Below are positions 55,999-64,000 of a DNA stretch of 64,000 bases, piece by piece. Below the pieces are notes generated by a model. That model did not search any database and was not told the DNA's origin. It worked only from the letters and a program-made list of their open reading frames with translations. The DNA lies in NCBI RefSeq assembly GCF_000426305.1, contig NZ_AUFC01000001.1:124001-188000 (forward strand), read 5' to 3'. Positions within the stretch are counted from its first letter, which is position 1. Every line of letters begins with the position of its first letter. Position numbers and translations under genes: made by a program. This DNA comes from Anaerovorax odorimutans DSM 5092 (GTDB lineage: Bacteria; Bacillota; Clostridia; Peptostreptococcales; Anaerovoracaceae).

Positions 55999-58014
55999 AT
56001 GAAATATGTAAATGTGGCAATAGATAATAATAATGACAATACTGATATTTTATATACTTATGCTTGTGAGTTTGATGAAATTAAGATTGGCAATAAGGTT
56101 TATGTTCCTTTTGGAAAAGGAAACAGAACAAAGGCTGCATACGTATTTGAAGTTTTAGATAAAATATCTATTAATATAAATAAGATTAAGTATATAGATC
56201 ATATTGATGAAGAAATTTCTTTAAACAAAGAAATTATAAATACATGTAAATGGATAAGACAGCAATACATATGCAGATATATTGATTCTATAAAATGTTT
56301 TACGCCAGCCGGAAGTTTATCAAAACGAGGTAAAATAAGAACTCCGTACAAAGATTTTGAAGGAGAATATAAGTCTATAAAAGACTTGACTATGGAACAA
56401 TCTAATGCTTTAGATAGAATAAATCCATTTATAGAGAAACAAGAGTATAAAACTTTTTTAATACATGGTGTTACAAGCAGTGGAAAAACTGAGATTTATA
56501 TGAGAGCCATTGATAAATGTATTAAAATGGGACGTACTGCAATAATGCTTGTGCCTGAAATTTCTTTAACAACTCAAACTATTGAAAGATTTATTGGCAG
56601 GTTTGGATCAGAAAATATGGCAGTACTTCATAGTAAGCTTTCATTAGGGGAAAGATATGATGAGTGGATGCGTGTAAAGAAAGGAAAAGTAAAGATTCTT
56701 ATTGGTGCACGTTCCGGAGTTTTTGCTCCATTTGAAAATATTGGAGTAATAATTTTAGATGAGGAGCATGAGACGACATATAAATCAGATAAAACTCCTA
56801 AATATGATACAGTAGAGGTAGCAATAAAAAGAGCACAGCAAAATAATGGGATTGTACTATTAGGAAGTGCGACCCCATCATTAATCTCTTCATATAAAGC
56901 TGAGAAAGGTTTGTATGAAAAAATAACATTGAAGAAAAGATATAATGAGGCTAATCTTCCTGAAGTTCAAATCATAGATATGAGGGAAGAATTAAAAAAT
57001 GGTAATAAAACCATTTTTAGCGTTGCTTTATATAACGAAATATGTAATTGCTTAGATAATGAAAAACAGGTAATTTTATTTTTGAACAGAAGAGGTTATT
57101 CTTCTTTTATATCTTGCAGAAGCTGTGGATATGTTCTTAAGTGTAAAGAATGTGGAATTTCATTAACTTATCATAAATCCAATAATAAAGCTATTTGTCA
57201 TTTTTGCGGTTATACAGAGGACATCCCTGAACAATGCCCAGAGTGCCATGGCAAATATATTAAACATTTTGGTGTAGGTACTGAAAAAGTAGAGGAAGTA
57301 TCTAAAAAGTTATTTCCTCAAAGTATTGTAGAAAGGTTAGATCTTGATACTACTAAAAGAAAAGGAAGTATTGATAAAATTATAAATAATTTTAAAAAAG
57401 GAAAAACACATATTTTAATAGGAACTCAATTAGTAGCTAAAGGTCTTGATTTTGCAAATGTAGGATTAGTAGGAATAATTTCAGCGGATATTACTTTAAA
57501 TATATCAGATTTTCGTGCTGCTGAGAGAACCTTTCAGCTAATTACACAAGCTGCAGGCAGAGCAGGAAGAGGTAATGAATCTGGTAGGGTAATTATACAA
57601 TCTTATAGTCCGAATCATTATGCTATTTTAGCTGCGGCTAAACATGATTATGGGGAATTTTATAAGACGGAGAAAATGATCCGAAGTATGTTGCTTTATC
57701 CTCCATACAGTGATTTAATACAAATTATTATTTCATCTGAAGAGGAAGAAGAAGTTCAGCTTAGAAGTGAAAAAGTGGTACAAGATTTTATTAACAAAGC
57801 AGGAAATAAAAGTAAAAAGTATATATTTGGACCACACCCTGCTCCAATGAATAAAATAAATAATCATTATCGCTATCAATTGTTAATTAAATGTTTGCCT
57901 GAAAACAGATTAATATATACACAGATAATTACCGAAATTAAATTGGGCATAAGTACTGACAGAAATGCTAAATATTTAATTTCTATTGATATTAACCCAT
58001 ATAGTTTTTTATAA
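55999..58014 (+). CDS. priA: Primosomal protein N' (replication restart helicase PriA)
   Basis: 671 residues, slightly short. The N-terminal 3'-binding domain is followed by helicase motifs I (HGVTSSGKTEIYMRAI), II (IILDEEHETTYKS) and III (LLGSATPSL), then a zinc region with eight Cys (CRSCGYVLKCKECG, CHFCG, CPECHG) and motifs V-VI (IGTQLVAKGLDF, QAAGRAGRG). PriA restarts stalled replication forks. Confidence 0.96.
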   Translation: MKYVNVAIDNNNDNTDILYTYACEFDEIKIGNKVYVPFGKGNRTKAAYVFEVLDKISININKIKYIDHIDEEISLNKEIINTCKWIRQQYICRYIDSIKCFTPAGSLSKRGKIRTPYKDFEGEYKSIKDLTMEQSNALDRINPFIEKQEYKTFLIHGVTSSGKTEIYMRAIDKCIKMGRTAIMLVPEISLTTQTIERFIGRFGSENMAVLHSKLSLGERYDEWMRVKKGKVKILIGARSGVFAPFENIGVIILDEEHETTYKSDKTPKYDTVEVAIKRAQQNNGIVLLGSATPSLISSYKAEKGLYEKITLKKRYNEANLPEVQIIDMREELKNGNKTIFSVALYNEICNCLDNEKQVILFLNRRGYSSFISCRSCGYVLKCKECGISLTYHKSNNKAICHFCGYTEDIPEQCPECHGKYIKHFGVGTEKVEEVSKKLFPQSIVERLDLDTTKRKGSIDKIINNFKKGKTHILIGTQLVAKGLDFANVGLVGIISADITLNISDFRAAERTFQLITQAAGRAGRGNESGRVIIQSYSPNHYAILAAAKHDYGEFYKTEKMIRSMLLYPPYSDLIQIIISSEEEEEVQLRSEKVVQDFINKAGNKSKKYIFGPHPAPMNKINNHYRYQLLIKCLPENRLIYTQIITEIKLGISTDRNAKYLISIDINPYSFL

Positions 58015-58033
58015 ATAATTAAAGGAGTACAGA

Positions 58034-58489
58034 ATGGCATTAAGAAATATAGTTACAGAAGGTGACGATATATTAAGGAAAAGATCAAGAGAAGTAAATG
58101 AAATCAATGATAGAATTATTATGATTCTTGATGATATGTTAGAAACGATGAGATACTATAATGGTGTAGGAATTGCAGCACCACAGGTTGGGGTGTTAAA
58201 AAGAATTTTTATAGTAGAAGTAGAGGACCAGTTATTTGAATTGATTAACCCGGAAATAGTAGAGGAAAGTGGCAGCTATGTTGATGAAGAAGCTTGTTTG
58301 AGCGTACCTGGTGTAATTGGTATTGTTGATAGACCAAATTATGTTAAGATAAAAGGCTTAAATCGAAATGGAGAAGAAGTTGTTTATGAAGGTAAAGATT
58401 TTTTAGCAAAGGCGTTTTGTCATGAATATGATCATTTAAATGGTACTTTGTTTATAGATAAGGCTACTGATATTAGAAATGTAGAATAG
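58034..58489 (+). CDS. def: Peptide deformylase
   Basis: 151 residues. Removes the formyl group from nascent proteins. The three metal-site motifs are GVGIAAPQVGV, EEACLSVPG (Cys ligand) and CHEYDHLNGTLF (HExxH). AAAGGAG precedes the ATG. Operon with priA and fmt. Confidence 0.97.
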   Translation: MALRNIVTEGDDILRKRSREVNEINDRIIMILDDMLETMRYYNGVGIAAPQVGVLKRIFIVEVEDQLFELINPEIVEESGSYVDEEACLSVPGVIGIVDRPNYVKIKGLNRNGEEVVYEGKDFLAKAFCHEYDHLNGTLFIDKATDIRNVE

Positions 58490-58500
58490 ATGGTGAAAAT

Positions 58501-59430
58501 ATGAAAGTTATCTATATGGGTACTCCTGAGTTTGCAGTACCTGCTTTAGAACAATTATATAATAATGGATATGAAATACCAATTGTGGTAACACAACCTG
58601 ATAAAGCAAGGGATAGGGGGAAAAAAATTCAGTTTCCTGCCGTAAAACAAAAAGCTCTGGAACTTGGTATAAGAGTATTACAGCCGGAAAAAGTAAAAGG
58701 TGATACAGCTTTTATTTCTCAAATAAAAGAGTTTGAACCTGATTTAATTGTAGTGGCGGCTTATGGAAAAATATTACCTAAAAGCATTCTTGATATACCA
58801 AAATATGGATGTGTTAATATACATGCGTCTTTATTACCTAAATACAGAGGAGCAGCACCAATACATTGGAGCATCATTGAAGGCGAAGAAGAAACAGGAG
58901 TTACTCTTATGTATATGGAAGAAGGTTTGGATACGGGGGATATGATTGCTTCTTCCAAAACAAAAATTGATAAAAAAACCACATCAGTATTACATGATGA
59001 GTTGGCTGAAATGGGAGCAAGGTTATTAATTGATACAATTCCAAGTATTGAAAATGGAACAGCAAAGAGAATAAAACAGGATGATAGTAAATCAACGTAT
59101 GCTCCTATGATATTTAAAAAAGATGGTATTATAGATTATTCAAAAAATCCTATTGAAATTGAAAGGCTTGTAAGAGGATTAAATTCTTGGCCGGGAGCAT
59201 ATACCATATATAATGATAAGACTATGAAAATATGGGAAGCAGAAGCTAAAGAAAAAGAAAGCTCAGAAAAAGACGGTACTATATTAAATGTATCTGATAA
59301 AGGAATAGAAGTTGCCGCAGGCGGAAAAATACTATTAATTAAAAAAATTCAAATGCCGGGTAAAAAATCTATGCCGGTTGCTGATTATTTAAAGGGAAAT
59401 AAGATTGATATTAAAACTATATTAGGTTAA
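58501..59430 (+). CDS. fmt: Methionyl-tRNA formyltransferase
   Basis: 309 residues. It formylates initiator Met-tRNA from 10-formyltetrahydrofolate. The N-terminal domain has VIYMGTPEFAVPALEQL, VVAAYGKILPKSILDIP, NIHASLLPKYRGAAPIHW and GEEETGVTLMYMEEGLDTGD; the C-terminal OB domain begins near 205 (RGLNSWPGAYT). It lies 11 nt after def. Confidence 0.97.
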   Translation: MKVIYMGTPEFAVPALEQLYNNGYEIPIVVTQPDKARDRGKKIQFPAVKQKALELGIRVLQPEKVKGDTAFISQIKEFEPDLIVVAAYGKILPKSILDIPKYGCVNIHASLLPKYRGAAPIHWSIIEGEEETGVTLMYMEEGLDTGDMIASSKTKIDKKTTSVLHDELAEMGARLLIDTIPSIENGTAKRIKQDDSKSTYAPMIFKKDGIIDYSKNPIEIERLVRGLNSWPGAYTIYNDKTMKIWEAEAKEKESSEKDGTILNVSDKGIEVAAGGKILLIKKIQMPGKKSMPVADYLKGNKIDIKTILG

Positions 59431-59456
59431 ATAATATCAGAAAGGATCTTAGAGAT

Positions 59457-60164
59457 ATGTATTATTATGGAATTGATCCCACATTTATTTTATTAATACC
59501 TGCAATAATATTTACAATGATTGCACAAAGAAAAGTTCATTCTGCCTATGCTAAATATGCAAGAGTAAGAAACAGAAAAGGAATGACAGGAGCACAGGCT
59601 GCAAGAAAAATATTGGATATGAATGGTTTAAGAGATGTATCTATTGAAATTACACAAAGAGAATTATCTGATCATTATGACCCAAGGAACAGAGTAATGA
59701 GACTTTCACCAAAAGTTTATAATGAACCTTCAATTGCTTCAATCAGTATTGCAGCACATGAATCAGGTCATGCAATTCAGCATGCTAAAAGTTATAAACC
59801 ATTAGTAATTAGAAACAGTATAGCACCTGTTGTGTCGGTTGCTTCAAATCTATCTTGGCCGATAATAATAATAGGTTTTCTTATTATTGGTGCAGGCAAT
59901 AGAACATCAGGCACTTTAGTTTTTGATATAGGTATTTTATTATTTACTACTGCAGTTATTTTCCAGGCTATTACATTACCTGTAGAATTTGATGCTAGCA
60001 AAAGAGCAATTGACCAAATGAATTCTTTAGGAATCATATATTTGGAAGAGAGCAGCAGTGCTAAAAAAGTATTATCAGCTGCGGCTCTAACTTATGTTGC
60101 CGCTTTAGCTGCTTCTGTTGCGAATTTAATTCGATTGTTATTAATTAGGGGGCGTAATGATTAA
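59457..60164 (+). CDS. YugP-type membrane zinc metallopeptidase
   Basis: 235 residues. An N-terminal membrane helix (about 8-23), a zinc HExxH site (SIAAHESGHAIQHA, about residue 99-112) and at least two later membrane helices (about 122-142 and 155-175), with a final hydrophobic segment near the C-terminus. This is the DUF/COG2738 (YugP) group of predicted membrane peptidases. The substrate is unknown. In Firmicutes it is commonly found in this fmt-rsmB operon; its stop abuts the rsmB start. Confidence 0.9.
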   Translation: MYYYGIDPTFILLIPAIIFTMIAQRKVHSAYAKYARVRNRKGMTGAQAARKILDMNGLRDVSIEITQRELSDHYDPRNRVMRLSPKVYNEPSIASISIAAHESGHAIQHAKSYKPLVIRNSIAPVVSVASNLSWPIIIIGFLIIGAGNRTSGTLVFDIGILLFTTAVIFQAITLPVEFDASKRAIDQMNSLGIIYLEESSSAKKVLSAAALTYVAALAASVANLIRLLLIRGRND

Positions 60165-61478
60165 ATGGATGTGAATAGAAAAACTGCGTATTTTACATTA
60201 ATGGATGTAGAAGAGAAAAAATCCTATTCTAATTTAGCACTTAACCATCATATCATATGTGGAAAACCAGATTCAGTTGCTTTTGTTAGAGAACTGGTTT
60301 ATGGTGTTTTGGAAAACAAAATTTATTTGGATTATATAATCAGTAAATTTGTTAATACACCGGTAGATAAGATGAGATCAAGAGATTTAACAATACTTAG
60401 GATGGGAATTTATCAATTAGGATTTATGGATTCTGTTCCAGAGTATGCAGCTGTAAATGAAAGTGTTGTTATAGCAAAAAGATTTTGCAAAGGCAGAGAA
60501 GGTTTTATTAATGGGGTACTTAGGTCGTATATTCGAAGTAAAGACAGTATCGAATTGCCGGATAGAAATGCAGGAGAAATTGAATATCTTTCAACTAAGT
60601 ATTCTTATGAAGCCTGGATTATTGAACTTTGGTTGGAGCAATATAATGTGGATTTTGTTGAAAAACTACTTAAAAGTGGTAACGAAACACCAGATCTAGT
60701 TATTAGAGTAAATAATTTGAAAACAAATAAAGAAGACCTAAAGAACAAGTTGTTGGCGAAAGATTATTCTGTAAAAGATGGGGCTCTTTGCAGTGAGGCA
60801 TTGCATGTAAAAGGAAGTGGATTATTAAAAGATAATCTTTACAAAAATGGAATGTTTTCGGTTCAAGACGAAAGTTCTATGTTAGCAGTTGAAATGTTAG
60901 ATCCTAAACCTAATGATCTTGTTATGGATGTTTGTGCTGCTCCGGGAGGAAAAACCTTATTTATTGCAGAAAAGATGAATAATAAGGGAATTATTAAGGC
61001 CTGTGATATTTATAAAAGAAAACTAGGAATTATTGATAAAGAATCTGAACGTTTAGGCATAACAATTATAGAAACAAAAACTTGGGATGCATCAAAGATT
61101 GATTCGTCTATGGTAGATAAAGCCGATAAAGTTTTAGTTGATGCACCATGTTCAGGTCTTGGAGTAATTCGAAGAAAGCCGGAAATAAAGTATAAAAAAC
61201 GAAATGATAATACAAAAGAATTACCAATAAAGCAATTAGATATTCTTTGTGCTTCATCAAAGTATGTGAAGCCGGGAGGAATATTAGTGTATAGTACTTG
61301 TACCATTTCTTTATATGAGAATCAAAGAGTAATCAGTGATTTTTTAAGAAAAAATCCATCTTTTGAAAAAATTGAAATATTACAATTATTTCCAAACATT
61401 AATAATTCGGATGGCTTTTTTATTTGTAAGATGCAGAAGGAAAATAGCATAATATCAAAAGATCGTGCCACACTTTAA
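60165..61478 (+). CDS. rsmB: 16S rRNA (cytosine-967-C5)-methyltransferase
   Basis: 437 residues. An N-terminal NusB-like RNA-binding domain (about 1-130) precedes the methyltransferase with SAM loop VMDVCAAPGGKTLFIAE, motif IV VLVDAPCSGLGVIRRKPEIK and the second catalytic Cys in YSTCTIS. It follows the YugP stop without a gap. rlmN, commonly the next gene, is absent. Confidence 0.95.
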   Translation: MDVNRKTAYFTLMDVEEKKSYSNLALNHHIICGKPDSVAFVRELVYGVLENKIYLDYIISKFVNTPVDKMRSRDLTILRMGIYQLGFMDSVPEYAAVNESVVIAKRFCKGREGFINGVLRSYIRSKDSIELPDRNAGEIEYLSTKYSYEAWIIELWLEQYNVDFVEKLLKSGNETPDLVIRVNNLKTNKEDLKNKLLAKDYSVKDGALCSEALHVKGSGLLKDNLYKNGMFSVQDESSMLAVEMLDPKPNDLVMDVCAAPGGKTLFIAEKMNNKGIIKACDIYKRKLGIIDKESERLGITIIETKTWDASKIDSSMVDKADKVLVDAPCSGLGVIRRKPEIKYKKRNDNTKELPIKQLDILCASSKYVKPGGILVYSTCTISLYENQRVISDFLRKNPSFEKIEILQLFPNINNSDGFFICKMQKENSIISKDRATL

Positions 61479-61523
61479 TAATTTTTTAAAAAACATATTA
61501 TACGCAGTTTTGGGGGTATTAGT

Positions 61524-62276
61524 ATGGTACAAGTAGGATTTAAAACTGACAAAGGTAAAAAACGTAAAAATAATGAGGATTCTTTATTTGTAATTCCAGA
61601 ATATAAAACATATATTGTAGCTGACGGAGTAGGAGGTCATAATTCCGGTGAAATTGCAAGCAGAACTGCTGTAAGCAGCATTGCGGAATATATTAAGTCA
61701 AATCCTTTCGATGAGATTTATGAAGAAGAATATCTAAGGGAATATTTTTTAACTTGTTTGAAGCATGTAAATGAGAAAATATATAAGATATCTTTAGAAA
61801 ATAGGCAGCATAGTGGTATGGCTACTACAATAGTTATTCTTTTTATAAAAGATGGCAAAGCCTATATTATAAATGTTGGAGACAGCAGAGCATATATAAT
61901 TAGAAATAAAAGCATAATTCAGATTACGCAAGATCATACATATGTAAATGAATTGCTTAAAAATGGATCAATCACTATTCAACAAGCTAAGATTCATCCT
62001 CAAAAACATATGATTACCAGAGCCCTAGGTGGAGACATAGATATTTATCCGGATTTTTATCAAATAGAAATTAAGGAAAAGGATATTTTCATTTTATGTA
62101 CAGACGGACTTTACAGTGAGGTAGAAGAAGATAAAATATGTGAATTAGCAATAAAAAACAATACTATGAGTAGTCTAAGCAATGAATTAATTAAGCTGGC
62201 AAATAAAAATGGCGGAAATGATAATATTACCGTTGTTTGTTTAAAGATAGGAACAGGAGGAGCCGCATATGAGTAG
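61524..62276 (+). CDS. stp: PP2C-family protein serine/threonine phosphatase
   Basis: 250 residues. Metal-site motifs are VGFKTDKGKKRKNNEDS, IVADGVGGHNSGEIAS (Asp34), VNVGDSRAYIIRNKS, TQDHTYVNELLKNG, LCTDGLYSEV and GGNDNITVVCL. This is the PrpC/Stp partner that reverses the action of PrkC on proteins for cell-wall synthesis, division and translation. It overlaps prkC by 8 nt. Confidence 0.96.
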   Translation: MVQVGFKTDKGKKRKNNEDSLFVIPEYKTYIVADGVGGHNSGEIASRTAVSSIAEYIKSNPFDEIYEEEYLREYFLTCLKHVNEKIYKISLENRQHSGMATTIVILFIKDGKAYIINVGDSRAYIIRNKSIIQITQDHTYVNELLKNGSITIQQAKIHPQKHMITRALGGDIDIYPDFYQIEIKEKDIFILCTDGLYSEVEEDKICELAIKNNTMSSLSNELIKLANKNGGNDNITVVCLKIGTGGAAYE

Positions 62277-64000
62277 TAGATTACTTGCAGGCAGGTATGA
62301 ATTACTTGAAAAAATAGGCGATGGCGGCATGGCCATTGTATATAAGGCAAAATGCAAGGTACTAAATCGTTATGTTGCAATCAAAATATTAAAACCTGAA
62401 TTTACTAAGGATGTTAAGTTTATAGAGAATTTCAGAAGAGAGTCACAAGCAGCAGCAAGTCTTACACATCCTAATATAGTAAATGTATATGATGTAGGGA
62501 AAGATGGTAATATTAATTATATTGTAATGGAACTCATAGAAGGTAAAGTTTTAAGCGATATAATAAAAGAAGAAGGCCCTATGGAAGCAAAAAGAGCCAT
62601 TTCAATTACAAAACAAATAGCACTAGCTCTTAGCTTTGCTCATAAAAATCAAATAATACATAGAGATGTAAAACCTCATAATATTTTAATAACTGAAAAT
62701 GATGTTGCTAAAATAACTGATTTTGGTATCGCTAAAGCTGTTAATTCAGCTACCATTGTAGGACAGACCGGAATTGTTATGGGTTCTGTACATTATTTTT
62801 CTCCTGAACAGGCAAGGGGTGGTTATGTAGATGAAAAATCGGATATTTATTCCCTTGGAATAGTACTGTATGAATTACTTACAGGGAAAGTACCTTTTGA
62901 TGCAGATAATCCTGTTGCAGTAGCGGTTATGCATATGAATGAAGAAATAGTCCCTCCCTCTAAATTAGTGCCGTCTATTATACCAGAGCTTGAAGAAGTG
63001 GTTATGAAAGCTACGAATAAGTATCAGACAAGCAGATATAAGACCGCAGATGAAATGTATGAAGCTTTAGACAGAGCAGCTTTCAGCATGCTTGGACTTA
63101 CTGGAGAAGGTGCACAGTATATGTACAAGGGTATGGGAACTACGATGACAATGGAAGCCGTTAATAATAATATTACTAAAAAACAGGAGCTGCCAAAAGA
63201 GGAAGAAAAGGAACATGAAGAAAATATGAGAGAGAAAGTCAAAACTAAAGATAGAAATAATAATGGAAAAAAGAAATTTAGATTAAACAAAATAAAAGTA
63301 CTTGCAATTATATTGGCATTAATTTGTGCAATTCCTGCAAGTCAATTTATACTTTCTGCTGTAGAAGGATTTGGAAAAGAAAAGGAAGTTGAAGTTCCTA
63401 AGCTAGTAGGTATGACTATAAGCGAAGCCGAAAAAACATTAGAAGATAAAAATTTAGAATGTGAAGTTGAAGATAAAGTAACTAGTAGTGAATATGAAGA
63501 AGGCCGAATAGTATCACAAGATCCGCCGGAAGGTATGAAGATAAAAACAGGTCAGACCATAAAGGTAAATGTTAGTAAGGGTTTAGAGTACGGAACCGTA
63601 CCTGATGTAACAAATAAATCTTTGGAAGATGCAATTTTTTCATTAAAAGCTTATGGGTTTGATAAAGGAGAAGTTACTATTCAGGATAGTGAACTTGATG
63701 AAAATGTTGTAATAAGCCAATCTCCAAAGGGAAACACCGAGCAGGCTCCGGGGACGACTATTGATTTGGTTGTAAGTAATGGAAAATACAGTAATCTTGC
63801 AGAAATGCCTAATCTACTTGGATTAAGCTTAGAAAAAGCGAAAGCAGAGATAAAAAAAGCAGGTTTACAAGTAGGTGAAATCGGAGAGGAATCCAGTCAA
63901 GCTTATGAAAAAGATAAAGTTATGTGGCAGCAGTATGAGGCTGGTCAGGAATTAAATGAAGGCAGTACTGTAAATATAAAAATAAGTAAAGGAAGCAGTG
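62269..64000 (+). CDS. prkC: Serine/threonine protein kinase with PASTA repeats, 3' end beyond window
   Basis: 577 codons are in the window. The ATG at 62269 has AGGAGG 7-8 nt upstream, inside stp. A Hanks-type kinase domain (about 10-270) has the glycine loop GDGGMAIVYKA, Lys39 in VAIKILK, HRDVKPHN with catalytic Asp133, and DFGIAKA. An acidic/basic linker leads to one membrane helix (about 343-365). Three extracellular PASTA repeats follow, VPKLVGMTISEAEKTL being the first. These bind muropeptides or lipid II, so the kinase senses cell-wall state and, in spore formers, germination signals. Confidence 0.96.
   Translation, partial: MSSRLLAGRYELLEKIGDGGMAIVYKAKCKVLNRYVAIKILKPEFTKDVKFIENFRRESQAAASLTHPNIVNVYDVGKDGNINYIVMELIEGKVLSDIIKEEGPMEAKRAISITKQIALALSFAHKNQIIHRDVKPHNILITENDVAKITDFGIAKAVNSATIVGQTGIVMGSVHYFSPEQARGGYVDEKSDIYSLGIVLYELLTGKVPFDADNPVAVAVMHMNEEIVPPSKLVPSIIPELEEVVMKATNKYQTSRYKTADEMYEALDRAAFSMLGLTGEGAQYMYKGMGTTMTMEAVNNNITKKQELPKEEEKEHEENMREKVKTKDRNNNGKKKFRLNKIKVLAIILALICAIPASQFILSAVEGFGKEKEVEVPKLVGMTISEAEKTLEDKNLECEVEDKVTSSEYEEGRIVSQDPPEGMKIKTGQTIKVNVSKGLEYGTVPDVTNKSLEDAIFSLKAYGFDKGEVTIQDSELDENVVISQSPKGNTEQAPGTTIDLVVSNGKYSNLAEMPNLLGLSLEKAKAEIKKAGLQVGEIGEESSQAYEKDKVMWQQYEAGQELNEGSTVNIKISKGSS

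Overview
The window is AT-rich DNA from an anaerobic low-GC Gram-positive bacterium, most likely class Clostridia. The signs are strong AGGAGG-type ribosome-binding sites, frequent TTG/GTG starts, CodY, HslUV, a membrane pyrophosphatase, a glycolytic operon downstream of rpoN, PrkC with PASTA repeats, and yunB, which points to endospore formation. A Tissierellales/Sedimentibacter-like genus would fit, but that is a guess. I see no insertion sequence, prophage, CRISPR array or rRNA operon.

Layout. 1-5.9 kb (minus strand): the start of an NCS1 nucleobase permease, then an RND efflux operon (hlyD-like, acrB-like, tetR) behind a strong promoter that carries a palindrome beside its -35 box. 5.9-11.7 kb (plus): nth, a two-component system with a one-helix kinase, and an FtsX-type ABC transporter. 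11.8-16.4 kb: a QueG-like Fe-S protein divergent from a LysR regulator, a hom plus SEC-C protein operon (minus), and trmL. 16.5-23.9 kb: rpoN, two very different tandem GAPDH genes, pgk, tpiA, eno and secG; there is no cggR and no phosphoglycerate mutase. 24-31.6 kb: a K+-dependent membrane pyrophosphatase and a complete branched-chain amino acid ABC system (livK-H-M-G-F) ending in an AcuB-like CBS-ACT protein. 31.9-37.7 kb: an Asp-rich mini-lipoprotein, rnr, and on the minus strand a CBS-pair protein and trkA-trkH for potassium uptake. 38-47 kb: a GloB-like hydrolase, yraN, comM, dprA, topA, hslV, hslU, codY, which is the classic Firmicutes order. 47-50.5 kb: yunB, an SGNH hydrolase, hflX and a YigZ/IMPACT protein. 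50.6-52.4 kb: sixteen tRNA genes with three consensus promoters. 52.5-55.8 kb: tdk, yhcC, queH, asnA. 56-64 kb: priA, def, fmt, a YugP-type metallopeptidase, rsmB, stp and prkC, cut by the window end.

Much of the window is housekeeping. The parts most worth a second look are regulatory or architectural: the efflux promoter/operator; the GAPDH pair, in which one copy has lost the NAD-binding Asp; two long perfect intergenic hairpins with near-identical 8-nt loops and no T-tract; a perfect 21-bp tandem duplication ahead of trkA; the yunB ribosome-binding site lying inside the codY terminator; and a QueG-like protein in a genome that also has QueH. I did not find a clearly new multi-gene system. 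The nearest candidate is the one-helix kinase paired with the 8-helix ABC permease. Start codons were re-chosen from ribosome-binding sites for about fifteen genes.
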